The position numbers and the translations under genes are program-made. From contig CM059194.1 of NCBI GenBank assembly GCA_030323885.1, forward strand, positions 26,136,363 to 26,200,362: a DNA stretch of 64,000 bases. Reading direction: 5' to 3'. Under the pieces are notes generated by a model. The model had not been told where the DNA came from. It did no database searches and saw only the letters and a program-made list of their open reading frames with translations. Positions 1 through 8,850 of this stretch are shown here, one piece after another. Each line of letters opens with the position of its first letter. Positions within the stretch are counted from its first letter, which is position 1. The DNA is from Branchipolynoe longqiensis (Eukaryota > Annelida > Polychaeta > Phyllodocida > Polynoidae).

Positions 1-57
1 ATGAGACTAATAGATATGATTGATATCAATATTATATCCAAAAATATGGAAAATATT

Positions 58-560
58 GAATTTTGATTGAACATATAAAGACAAATTGTCGGAAAACCAA
101 ATATATCATTTTGATGAATTTTTAAATGCTCATTGTAGCTTAACCAATTGGTTAAACTTCCTATAAATTGGCAGTGCACATTATCTGGAGGTAATACATG
201 GTATCATATTAATATTCTGTCTAGAAATACAAAAAGTGCATTTTGATTGCACTTACAAAAGAAAAGTATACAAAATAAAAAATAAAGATTTGTTCATCAA
301 GCTTTGAACACTCACTATGGCTCATCCAATAGGTGGATCTTCTTCAAATTTTGCAGACATAGTGTATGGAACTAATGGATATTAGCTATGACAATAATTG
401 AGCTAATAATATCTAAATCTGCATTTTGATGGCAAATACAAATTAAAAGTGTCTGAAACGAAAGATATTGATTAAAATAAATCTTTAAATATTCACTGTG
501 GCTAGAGAAATGGTTGGATCTTCCCCAAATTTGGTGCAATATTAGATTATATATTCTCTG
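58..560. repeat. Diverged satellite, three units of about 182 bp
   Basis: The motif ATTTTGATTG recurs at about 58, 240 and 422, a constant spacing of 182 bases. Each unit also carries a related 'ctcactatggct' block followed by a 'ggttggatctt'-like block. The units are strongly diverged and AT-rich, so this looks like an old satellite remnant running into the left window edge. No coding potential is visible. Confidence 0.6.
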
Positions 561-599
561 ATATATCTCAGAAGACATCAATGTCATGTATATGTTTCT

Positions 600-1190
600 A
601 CATCGGTGTCACCATTGTGAAACTAGTGTGGTCAGCAAAGACCCAAACAGGTTGGTGTCAATATTCTGTCTGCGGCTCCTTGCACTAACCAGCACTATAC
701 TAAGATTGGTATTCTTGAAAAGGGAATCAAATTGTCTATCTACAAATAGAAAATCTTATTAGGTTTAAAATATTTTTTAATTCAGTAGATGGGCTTTAAA
801 CTTTTAAAATTATTTAAATTGCAGAATTTCACCTGATTTACCTTTTTGACCTAGGGCAAACCATATATGGTTAGAAAGCTGAGGTCATTGCGTTTCTTCT
901 GGTACCATCCATGACTTTCTACGAGGTAGTGCAAGGAAGCCCGAGCCCAGTAAAGATACCTTGTTTTCACAGTCGTTTTCATTTACATCAGTAATGAAGG
1001 AATAATCACTAAATACACTCATCATACAAATGTAGTTTACTTAAATACCAACTTACTATATATTCTATCCAACGACACCATCGGATAGAAGATATGTTGA
1101 TGTTCTAGGTTATGTAATTTCATCTAAATCAGATACATAGAGAAGTAGTTACAAAAATGTAAATTTTGATGAAAAAAGCACCATTCCCGG
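600..1190. other. AT-rich stretch, nothing recognised
   Basis: No long reading frame, tRNA-like box, terminal inverted repeat or tandem repeat is visible here. Confidence 0.5.
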
Positions 1191-1204
1191 ACTTTTAATG
1201 GGCG

Positions 1205-1435
1205 CTGCCGGTACCTACTATTAGTGGTTTCAGATCAGAGTGAGGGATCAGACATGGTTCAAGATCACAGTTCAGGGCCTTCTTCGCAGCCCGATCAGCT
1301 CGTTCGTTTCCTTGTATGCCGGCATGGCCAGGCACCCAGCACAGGTGGATGTCATACCCATCCGTTGTCAGTTGGTTCATTTTATAATGACCGTTGCTAG
1401 AATAGGGTGATTCATTTTCAGTCCAGCAACAGCCA
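1205..1435 (-). pseudogene. Non-LTR retrotransposon RNase H fragment
   Basis: Reading the minus strand gives the RNase H signature WVPGHAGIQGNERADRAAKK, typical of the RNase H domain of I/Nimb-clade non-LTR elements. Only about 75 residues remain, and the frame runs into an expanded trinucleotide repeat on its N-terminal side. A second, longer copy of the same family lies at 48,640-49,300; there the RNase H is followed by the usual C-terminal region, which is missing here. This is a decayed fragment and not a gene. The clade name is from motif memory only. Confidence 0.75.
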
Positions 1436-1572
1436 GGAGGCAACAGCCAGGAGGAGTAGGAGGAGGCGGAAAAGAAGGAGGAGGAGGAGGAGGAGGAGGA
1501 GGAGGAGGAGGAGGAGGAGGAGGAGGAGGAGGAGGAGGAGGAGTAGGAGTAGGTGTAGGAGGAGGCGGAGGC
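1435..1572. repeat. (GGA)n microsatellite
   Basis: About 130 bases of GGA with a few interruptions. It encodes poly-Ser, poly-Pro, poly-Leu or poly-Arg depending on frame, so the reading frames across it are artefacts. It has expanded next to a duplicated 'caacagccaggagg' in the RNase H fragment. Confidence 0.9.
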
Positions 1573-1805
1573 GATACCCCTGCTCCGTGCAAAGCGGTAT
1601 GGCTGTTTGGGGAGTGGTGGAGTGTGCATTATGCATAATGGCGTGTCGACTGGGAGTGCAATTCGTACAAGTGCTACCTGCCGCTAGCCAGGCCAACCAG
1701 AAAGACACAATAAATGTACTGCCTTCTCCAGCACCCCTCCCCCCTCCCCTCTCCAGCGAATCGTCTACAACTCCCTGCATTCGCATACATGTGTCTTAGC
1801 TCGTT

Positions 1806-2178
1806 TTGGTAGATCGTGGGATTCGAACCCTGGTCGAGTCAAACCAATGACTTAAAACTTGATATATATTTGTCTGTGTGTGATGACTTTATTTACCCTG
1901 CTCATAACGGATAAGTGTGTTAACACTTATCCGATCAAGTATCAAGTGATACTTGTCGCTTCCTAGCCAGGCATTTGCCATTATTAGGACAGGGCAAGGA
2001 CTGGTTGGCTAAGTATCAGGATAATATGGCTGAGTGGGATATCGGGTCATGCTGCTGGCAGCATGGTCTCCCAGTGGGGCAGCACTATAAAGTCGCCAGG
2101 AGTGTGCACTGTCACAAGTCGGTACCCGTCCTGATACGACCATAGATGTTGTCAGGACGTAAAACTCCATCAACCAAC
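1806..2178 (+). mobile_element. SINE-A copy, interrupted
   Basis: The tRNA-like B box GGATTCGAACCC is followed by the complete SINE-A body and ends at 'gtaaaactcc' plus a CAAC-rich tail. A foreign piece at 1,868-1,950 splits the body just after the head. Confidence 0.8.
1868..1950 (-). mobile_element. Non-LTR 3' tail inserted in SINE-A
   Basis: On the minus strand this reads 'cttatccgttatgagcag' followed by GTAAATA. It is related to the tails at 35,640-35,725 and 60,160-60,230. It contains a hairpin with 11-bp perfect arms (CGGATAAGTGT) and a 4-base loop. Confidence 0.5.
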
Positions 2179-2179
2179 C

Positions 2180-2700
2180 ATCTGTCTCTTAGCATCTCAG
2201 AGCAATACCTGGCGATAATCTGATAGAGATCATCAAATAGTGATCGTCTACTCCTACAGTTGTCCTTTTTTTCTTTGTTTCTGCTTCCTTTCCGCAGCCT
2301 TGACTAAAAGGACATTGTTTTGTGGGGCATCACACATCTGGGGGTGTCAGATTTGTGTGAGAAAAAGACTTTTAATGGCAACATACAATAGCACATAATA
2401 CACATATATAATGAGCCTGTCTCAAAAGGTGATTAGTAATATGGGACAAAACTTTGTCCATTGTAATGATCAACATACTATCTGCTTATGCATTTGCTCA
2501 GGATAAACTGATTTGTTTTTTACATGGTGTTTCATAATCCCAATAGAATACATATTGATTGGAAGCAAATGTCCTTGTGTTTTCAGTGTAACCGTTTCTG
2601 TGCTGCTTTGTGTCAATCGTTATGCCGGGGGGGGGGGGGGGGGAAATTAATTGGTTATCACCTCTTGAGATAGGTTTATGATGTATATATATATATATAT
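2180..2700. other. No gene seen; poly-G run and (TA)n
   Basis: Unique-looking sequence with a run of 16 G at about 2,627-2,643 and a short (TA)n at 2,681-2,700, directly against the left end of the DIRS palindrome. Confidence 0.6.
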
Positions 2701-2701
2701 A

Positions 2702-3014
2702 GATTAGTTAGACGAATCTTACCTGGGTATAGATGATGGATAACTATTGTTTTACCGAGGTAGAAGCCTCGGTTAGACGTGGGCGAGGGAGAAGGAAGCA
2801 CATCCGGGTCCAGCAATCTTTACCTACTAATTCAGGATAAAAATGATTCTAAAAAACAACCTAAGGTCAAGTGACCTCATGCTAAATTGAGTGATTGACT
2901 AGACGTGGCAGGGCGTGGTGGGTGGGCCCTCGCCCACGTCTAACCGAGGCTTCTACCTCGGTAAAACAATAGTTATCCATCATCTATACCCAGGTAAGAT
3001 TCGCCTAACTAATC
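2702..3014. repeat. Large palindrome at the 3' end of DIRS copy 1
   Basis: Positions 2,702-2,790 are the near-perfect reverse complement of 2,926-3,014 (89-bp arms, about 135-base spacer). The right arm is shared with the 3' end of DIRS copy 2 (7,650-7,740). The left arm is therefore an inverted copy of a DIRS terminal segment, either part of the element's complementary terminus or a remnant of another element in opposite orientation. Confidence 0.85.
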
Positions 3015-3202
3015 TATTTTACCTCGGTATGCCGCCTCTGGCTAGCCGTAGGCTAGGGAGACCTTTACGTAAAATAATTTTTATCCTGATATTCTTGTTT
3101 TGTTATTATTCTTTAGTGATTATGTCTTATGTATGCAACAATGGAAAAGCGATTTGTATGGCAAAAAAGAGGAAAAACCAATGTTTTTCTTACCTCTCTC
3201 TT

Positions 3203-4340
3203 TCAGTTGGTGAGTAGCCTGTGCGCTATAGGCTGAGGCTTCTCTAGTCGTTTGTGGTAATGTCTAGCAAACGAAGTAGCGGTTTTCCATCCCGCGTGAG
3301 CTAGGATCCGTTTAACGGAGATGCCTAGCAATCTTGCCTTGGACACCATTGCACCACGTGTAGAGTGCGATGAGTACCTGTCTGTATTTACTCCCGCCAG
3401 TTTTAACACATTCATTGTCCATCGGGCGAGGGTATCCCTGGAAATGGCCTTGTGTGGCTTAATAAAGCTGACCAATAGCTGTCTTGAGTTTCTTATTAAT
3501 CTTGTCTTGGATATATAATTTCGTATCGCAGATACGACACATAACTTGCGATCCTGAGTGAAACTGGACACCCCTATCGTAGAAAGGGGGTCACCTAATC
3601 GGTTTGATTTTAATAAAGTTGATAAATCAAACGTGGCCTCTTTACTGTCAATTTCTAGACCATTCAGCGACAGGGCAACTATAGTTTGGCCTCTGTGTCC
3701 AGTGACCAGGAGAAGCAAAACTGCGACTTTGAAACCTAAAAGTTAACAAAAACGTCCACATGAAAACTTATTGTTGTCTTGTCGCATTTAACATGAAAGA
3801 GGATTGAACACTATTGAAAGAACAACATCCCACAAAACCTATTATAAATTGGGTGTAAGGCGGATGTCCTCTGATAAATGATCGTATGATCCAACAAATA
3901 ACATGGTGTTTACCCATTGTTTGTCCATTAACCCGCGGTAGGATTATCGACAGAGCACATCTGGCAGCGTTAATAGCGCCATATCCTAGGCCTTCGTCCT
4001 CTAGGTAACGTAGGAAGAGTCCTACCTGGGATACTGTGGGAGTCATTGGCTTGACTTTCTTAAGCAGGCAATAAATACCCCATTTCTTTAAATACGTAGT
4101 ATACATTTTCACCGTTCCTTTTCTCCACGCATCATCAACCAAACGCTGTTGTGTAATTTTGTCTAAGCCAAACTGTTCTAAATATTTATTTAAAAAAGGA
4201 ATGCCACTAACGGAGTTGTCGACACGTTTCCGTGGCGTTCTAGTGGTCCCTGATGTTTGAGGTTTCCTCGGAATCTTGGGAAGCGAAGGCTGCTTTTGGC
4301 TGTGGCTAGTAACGTCGGTAGCCACGGTTGCGTGTGCCAC
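3203..4340 (-). pseudogene. DIRS tyrosine recombinase, frame broken
   Basis: This enzyme would integrate the element's circular DNA copy by site-specific recombination. The N-terminal half (4,340-3,860) is a SAM-like DNA-binding region, with 'LEQFGLDKITQQRLVDDAWR' near its start. The C-terminal half (3,718-3,203) carries all the catalytic positions I can place: R in TGHRGQT, H and R in HSTRG, H/W in HAGW and the nucleophile Y in RHYHKRL. Between about 3,860 and 3,720 the frame shifts and is interrupted, so no full protein is made. The gene overlaps the RT frame by about 150 bases in another frame, which is typical of DIRS. It ends with a TAA-type stop just before the terminal repeat. Confidence 0.85.
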
Positions 4341-6100
4341 TCGGGGACGATGAGTATGGCGTGTGTCCCCTCCATTTGAATCTTTCTGGCGACTTTGCTA
4401 ATGATAGTAAAGGGGGGGAAAATGTAAAAGAAATGATGTCGCCACTTTAGGGAGAAGGCATCAATGTGCCAAGCATTGGGTTCCGGGTGCCACGAAACAT
4501 ATTTTGGAATTTTAAAGTTATTACGCGAAGCGAACAAATCGATCTGAGGTGAACCCCATGTGTGACAAATGTGTTTGAAAATGGATGGATTAAGTGACCA
4601 CTCTAAGTGATCATGGAACTGGCGACTCATCTTGTCAGCTAGACAATTTTGTGTGCCTGGAATGTGATTAACAGTTAACCAGACATCAAAGGTTTGAGCC
4701 CAGTTCCAAATGAGAAGTGCCATTGCATTACATTTAATCGATTTTGTACCTCCCATATTTCTGACATAAGCCATAGCTGTGGTGTTATCCGTGAGGATAC
4801 GTACATTATTTTTGGGTATTTTTACTAGACTGGTTAATCCCAAGTAAATGGCCCTTAGTTCTAGAACGTTAATATGATCGGGGAGTTCCGATTCTAGCCA
4901 TCTTCCTCCCGTTGCTACATCATTTTGATGTGCTCCCCACCCTTGGAGAGACGCGTCAGTGGTAACGGTAGTGTCAGGCTCTCCCATTCTAATGGGATTG
5001 GGGGAATGGTCAAAGTGGTTTAGCCACCAATCAATGTCGGCTAGGCCGTTCTCCGAAATAAACATGGTCTTTTCAAAGTTTCCCTTTGCGCGGGCCAGCG
5101 CCAAATTTTTATCAATTTCGAGGGATTTTATGTGTGCCGCTCCGTATAGAATAGCTGGACTATACGAAACCATGACCCCGATAAGGACCGCGACCTGTCT
5201 AATCTTTGGCCTAGAAGTGTCTAACAGCTGTATCGCTGTGCGGTAAAGCTTATCTTTCTTTTGGCGTGTAAGCGAAACGGTCATAGCCGTGGTGTTCAGA
5301 ATGAACCCGAGACACTTAAGCTCCTGAGTAGGAGAAAAAACCGATTTCTTGTTATGTATGAAGAAACCCAATTTGGTGAAAATGTTGCATAAATCTTTAA
5401 CAGCGAGTTCACATTGCGTGAAAGATTGGCCCATAATAAAAGAATCATCTATGTATGGAAACATACAATGCCCCAATTTTGCCATGTGTGCAAAAATTGG
5501 TTTCAACAACTTAGTAAACAGACGCGGTGCGCAGGCCAAACCATTAGGTAAACATGTAAATTCAAAAAGTTGGCCATTCCAGAGAAAACGTAGGTATTTC
5601 CGATCTGTCTGGTGAATAGGAACGGTGTAGTACGCATCCCTTAAATCAACACTCGCTAGCCAACACCCTGGGGTAATTAAATCACGAGCTGTTTCTAAAG
5701 AAAACATTTTGAAATGTTTGTATTCAATGATTTCATTCAACTGAGTTAAATCTAAAATCATTCGGATTGAACCATCAGGTTTAGGAGTAGAGAAGATATT
5801 GGAAATATATTCCCCTTCAGTATGTTCAACTCTGTTGACAATGCCCTTAGACTCAAACAGTAGAACCTGCTGATCTAGCTGAGATTTTTCTAGTGAATTA
5901 AACTGATACGGAAAAGGCGCTCTCTTTTGTATAGGCAATTGTGTGAAAGGGATGTGAATGCCTTTAACAATATTCAGGACCTCTGGATTAGTGGTTAACT
6001 GTTGCCATTGATGTAAACAATTAGAAACATTCCCTGCTTGAAAAAGGCTTACTTCAGTTTGAGTTTCCTCCGTGACCATTGTAGGGTCAGGAGGCTGCAC
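4190..6100 (-). CDS. DIRS reverse transcriptase-RNase H-MT-like polyprotein
   Basis: An uninterrupted frame of 636 codons, counted from a GTG at 6,100; the first ATG is at 6,079. The frame stays open further upstream, overlapping the end of gag, so the true start may be frameshift-dependent. Reverse transcriptase occupies about residues 60-270: motif A VDLRDAY (151-157) and catalytic YIDD (216-219). RNase H is at about 378-490, with the acidic residues D382 (TDASLQGWG), E414 (ELRAIYL), D438 (LTDNT) and D489 (LADK). The region from 520 on (DLFASRNN, then W-PEP-AW and FPPF) matches the methyltransferase-like tail of DIRS RT proteins. It would copy element RNA in the cytoplasm or nucleus. All motifs are intact, so this copy may be young, although its recombinase is broken. 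Confidence 0.9.
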   Translation of the reverse strand: MQPPDPTMVTEETQTEVSLFQAGNVSNCLHQWQQLTTNPEVLNIVKGIHIPFTQLPIQKRAPFPYQFNSLEKSQLDQQVLLFESKGIVNRVEHTEGEYISNIFSTPKPDGSIRMILDLTQLNEIIEYKHFKMFSLETARDLITPGCWLASVDLRDAYYTVPIHQTDRKYLRFLWNGQLFEFTCLPNGLACAPRLFTKLLKPIFAHMAKLGHCMFPYIDDSFIMGQSFTQCELAVKDLCNIFTKLGFFIHNKKSVFSPTQELKCLGFILNTTAMTVSLTRQKKDKLYRTAIQLLDTSRPKIRQVAVLIGVMVSYSPAILYGAAHIKSLEIDKNLALARAKGNFEKTMFISENGLADIDWWLNHFDHSPNPIRMGEPDTTVTTDASLQGWGAHQNDVATGGRWLESELPDHINVLELRAIYLGLTSLVKIPKNNVRILTDNTTAMAYVRNMGGTKSIKCNAMALLIWNWAQTFDVWLTVNHIPGTQNCLADKMSRQFHDHLEWSLNPSIFKHICHTWGSPQIDLFASRNNFKIPKYVSWHPEPNAWHIDAFSLKWRHHFFYIFPPFTIISKVARKIQMEGTHAILIVPEWHTQPWLPTLLATAKSSLRFPRFRGNLKHQGPLERHGNVSTTPLVAFLF

Positions 6101-6117
6101 TGTTTGTGTGGAAATCT

Positions 6118-7128
6118 CTACTTGTTCCCTTGTTTCGGGAACTGGGGCTTGGGAACGAAATCCCTCTTGTAGCCGCGGTTGTCGTTCCAGTTTGAGGCCG
6201 GCCTGTCGCCTCGGCCCCTTCCTCGCTGGTTGAACTGGAAGGACGGTCCGCCCCTGAACGGCCTTCCTCCTCTGCGGAATCGAAAATCCGTCCTAGACTT
6301 TCTGAACCCTGCTGGGTTTTGGAAGCGACGACTCTTTGCTTCAGTGTTTTTAGCACTCTTGTAGTCGACCTCTACCTGTTTGTACAGGTAAGCTAGCTGA
6401 CCCCCAAACATCTTGGATTTATCTAGGGGTTTGCTCTTGATAGGGGTAGGTCCGGAATACACGGTGTATTCCTTACCATCATGGTCCGTTACCTTGTTCG
6501 AGCGGGCAACCTCTTTTCCGGCATCTGTGGTGACCGATTTGAAAACGTTTTCAAATCTTCGATGGGTCATGTAGTTACTAGCGGCTGCTAACAAAGCTAT
6601 GCCCCGGTCCATAACCCGCGCCAAAGACGAGAACTTGTTCTCTGTCTGCATCCTGTTAGCCACAGGGATAACAGACGTCAAGGCACCCAAAACTGCCTTA
6701 TGGATAAGGCAGAGGGAAGTTTCATAACGACGGCGTTCGTCGGAAAGATGAATGCCGGAATCCATCTCTTTGAAAACCGAAGCAGGAATGCCCTTAACTC
6801 CTGAAATCTGCTCAGTCAACTTGTTGATGACTTCGATCGGTTTAAACGTAGTGAAATGGCTATTCACCGTTTTGCGCATCATGGTAGTGGTGCGCACTTT
6901 CTGAGCTTTCTTTTTGACAATTTTCTTGCCAGCTTTAACGCCTATTTTGGCGTAGACACCCGCTCGTTCCGTGTCGGAATCCGACTCGGTGGAAGAAGAG
7001 TCGGACGACGAGTCTGAAGAGGAGTCCTTCTTCTTCTTTTTGGACTTTTTGGAGCGCTTAGAGTTCGCTTTCTTTGTGAACTCGTCACCAGAACTGCTCA
7101 CTGGGCGGCGTTTCTTGCCCCGCGCTTT
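6118..7128 (-). CDS. DIRS Gag-like protein, N terminus lost in gap
   Basis: The frame is open from the N gap to the TAG at 6,118-6,120. The visible part begins with a very basic Lys/Arg region and a Ser/Asp-rich acidic stretch (DSSSDSSSDSSSTESDSD). A conserved central domain follows, alignable residue for residue with copy 2 (for example VANRMQ.ENKFSSLA, then NVFKSV.TDAGKEVARS). The C terminus is Arg/Gly-rich (RFRRGGRPFRGG, RGRGRGDR), likely for RNA binding. It probably packages element RNA. The RT frame overlaps its C-terminal end in a different frame, as in copy 2. No enzymatic motif is visible. Confidence 0.8.
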   Translation of the reverse strand, partial: KARGKKRRPVSSSGDEFTKKANSKRSKKSKKKKKDSSSDSSSDSSSTESDSDTERAGVYAKIGVKAGKKIVKKKAQKVRTTTMMRKTVNSHFTTFKPIEVINKLTEQISGVKGIPASVFKEMDSGIHLSDERRRYETSLCLIHKAVLGALTSVIPVANRMQTENKFSSLARVMDRGIALLAAASNYMTHRRFENVFKSVTTDAGKEVARSNKVTDHDGKEYTVYSGPTPIKSKPLDKSKMFGGQLAYLYKQVEVDYKSAKNTEAKSRRFQNPAGFRKSRTDFRFRRGGRPFRGGPSFQFNQRGRGRGDRPASNWNDNRGYKRDFVPKPQFPKQGNK

Positions 7129-7628
7129 NNNNNNNNNNNNNNNNNNNNNNNNNNNNNNNNNNNNNNNNNNNNNNNNNNNNNNNNNNNNNNNNNNNNNNNN
7201 NNNNNNNNNNNNNNNNNNNNNNNNNNNNNNNNNNNNNNNNNNNNNNNNNNNNNNNNNNNNNNNNNNNNNNNNNNNNNNNNNNNNNNNNNNNNNNNNNNNN
7301 NNNNNNNNNNNNNNNNNNNNNNNNNNNNNNNNNNNNNNNNNNNNNNNNNNNNNNNNNNNNNNNNNNNNNNNNNNNNNNNNNNNNNNNNNNNNNNNNNNNN
7401 NNNNNNNNNNNNNNNNNNNNNNNNNNNNNNNNNNNNNNNNNNNNNNNNNNNNNNNNNNNNNNNNNNNNNNNNNNNNNNNNNNNNNNNNNNNNNNNNNNNN
7501 NNNNNNNNNNNNNNNNNNNNNNNNNNNNNNNNNNNNNNNNNNNNNNNNNNNNNNNNNNNNNNNNNNNNNNNNNNNNNNNNNNNNNNNNNNNNNNNNNNNN
7601 NNNNNNNNNNNNNNNNNNNNNNNNNNNN
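7129..7628. other. Assembly gap, exactly 500 N
   Basis: The round length of 500 suggests a scaffolding placeholder and not a measured distance. It falls between two copies of the same element family, where assembly collapse is expected. Confidence 0.95.
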
Positions 7629-7743
7629 TAGACGTGGTAGGGCGTGGTGGGTGGGCCCTAGCCCACGTCTACCCGAGGCTTATACCTTGGGAAAACAACA
7701 GTTATCCATCATCTATACCCAGGTAAGATTCGTATAACTATAC

Positions 7744-7792
7744 TATTTTACCTCGGTATACAGCCTCAGGCTAGCCTCAGGCTAGGGAGACC
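7744..7792. repeat. DIRS copy 2 terminal inverted repeat, 3' side
   Basis: The sequence TTTTACCTCGGTATACAGCC continuing to GGCTAGGGAGA is the inverted partner of 12,817-12,865. Terminal inverted repeats distinguish DIRS from the split direct repeats of Ngaro/PAT elements. Confidence 0.85.
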
Positions 7793-7869
7793 TTTACATA
7801 ATTCATTTTTATCCTTAATATCATCCATTCTGATATAATATTCAACGTTTTTGTTCTCACCTATTCTTG

Positions 7870-8850
7870 TTAGTTGGCAAGCAGGCGCTTTCCAATGCCG
7901 GTAGGCTTTTCTAGTCGCTTGTTGTAATGTTTTGCAAACGACTTAGCCGTCTTCCAGCCTGCATGCGCTAGTATTCTTTTGACAGAAATACCTAGCAACC
8001 GTGCCTTGGAGACCATGGCACCTCTAGTTGAGTGGGAAGAGTATTTGCCCGTATCCACTCCAGCCAATTTCAACACCGTAATTGTCCATCTGGCAAGGGT
8101 GTCTCATGAAACTGCCTTATGTGGCTTTATAAAGCTCACTAATAGTTGTTGTGATGCACGTAAATCCTTTGTCTTAGATATATAAGCCTGTATGGCTGAC
8201 ACAACACATAATTTCCGATCATTCGGAAAGCAGTCTAAGTGAACCGTAGATAAAGGGTCACCTAACGTGTTTGATTTGAGCAATTGTGCTAAATCAAACG
8301 TAGCTTGTTTCTTGTCTATTTCTAATCCTGTTAAAGATAAAGCAACAATCGTCTGTCCTCGGTGTCCAGTTACTAATAATAACAGGACCGCGACCTTAAA
8401 ACCTAATTGTTTTATATCTAACCACGAGTTGTGAGGCCAAGCCTGAAACAACTTAAATACTATAGACACATCCCCAAAACGACTATACTTTGGTTTTGGA
8501 GGATTCCTTTGATAAATTGAATGAAGTAGATAACAAAGAACATAATGTTTTCCAACTGTTTCGCCATCAATTCTAGGTAATATGATTGATAACGCACATC
8601 TTGCCGCATTGATCGACCCAAAGGATAGTCCTTCATCCTCTAGAGAACGAAGAAAACGAGCTACTTGTGAAATTGTTGGATTTGTAGGCTTGACTTTCAT
8701 TAACAAACAATGTACACCCATTTCTTTAAATAGGATGTGTACATTTTGACAGTTCTTGGCCTCCAGGCATCAGATACTATCCTATTCTCAGTAATTTTGT
8801 CCAATCCAAATTGCTGCAGCTGTTTCCTTAGAAAAGGATGACATGTCTCC
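7870..8850 (-). pseudogene. DIRS copy 2 tyrosine recombinase, broken
   Basis: The N-terminal region (QFGLDKITENR..SDAWR) lies at about 8,840-8,740, in the frame of the upstream RT-RNase H because of a frameshift. The central and catalytic parts continue at 8,721-8,104 (TGHRGQT) and 8,076-7,870 (HSTRG, HAGW, Y in KHYNKRL). The last two parts are in the same frame, separated only by a TGA at 8,104-8,106 where copy 1 has an Arg codon. All five catalytic positions are still encoded. Confidence 0.85.

Larger units (their letters stand above)
2900..7128 (-). mobile_element. DIRS-like YR retrotransposon, copy 1 (5' end in gap)
   Basis: Gag, RT-RNase H-methyltransferase-like and tyrosine recombinase frames follow one another on the minus strand, overlapping as is known for DIRS elements. 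The 3' terminal sequence (tagacgtgg ... ggctagggagacc) matches that of copy 2. The 5' end is lost in the N gap. No LTR, integrase or protease is present, as expected for DIRS. Confidence 0.88.

Noticed and set aside
1195..1799. Poly-Ser, poly-Pro, poly-Leu and poly-Arg frames
   Set aside because: Compositional artefacts of the (GGA)n tract; only the RNase H part is meaningful.
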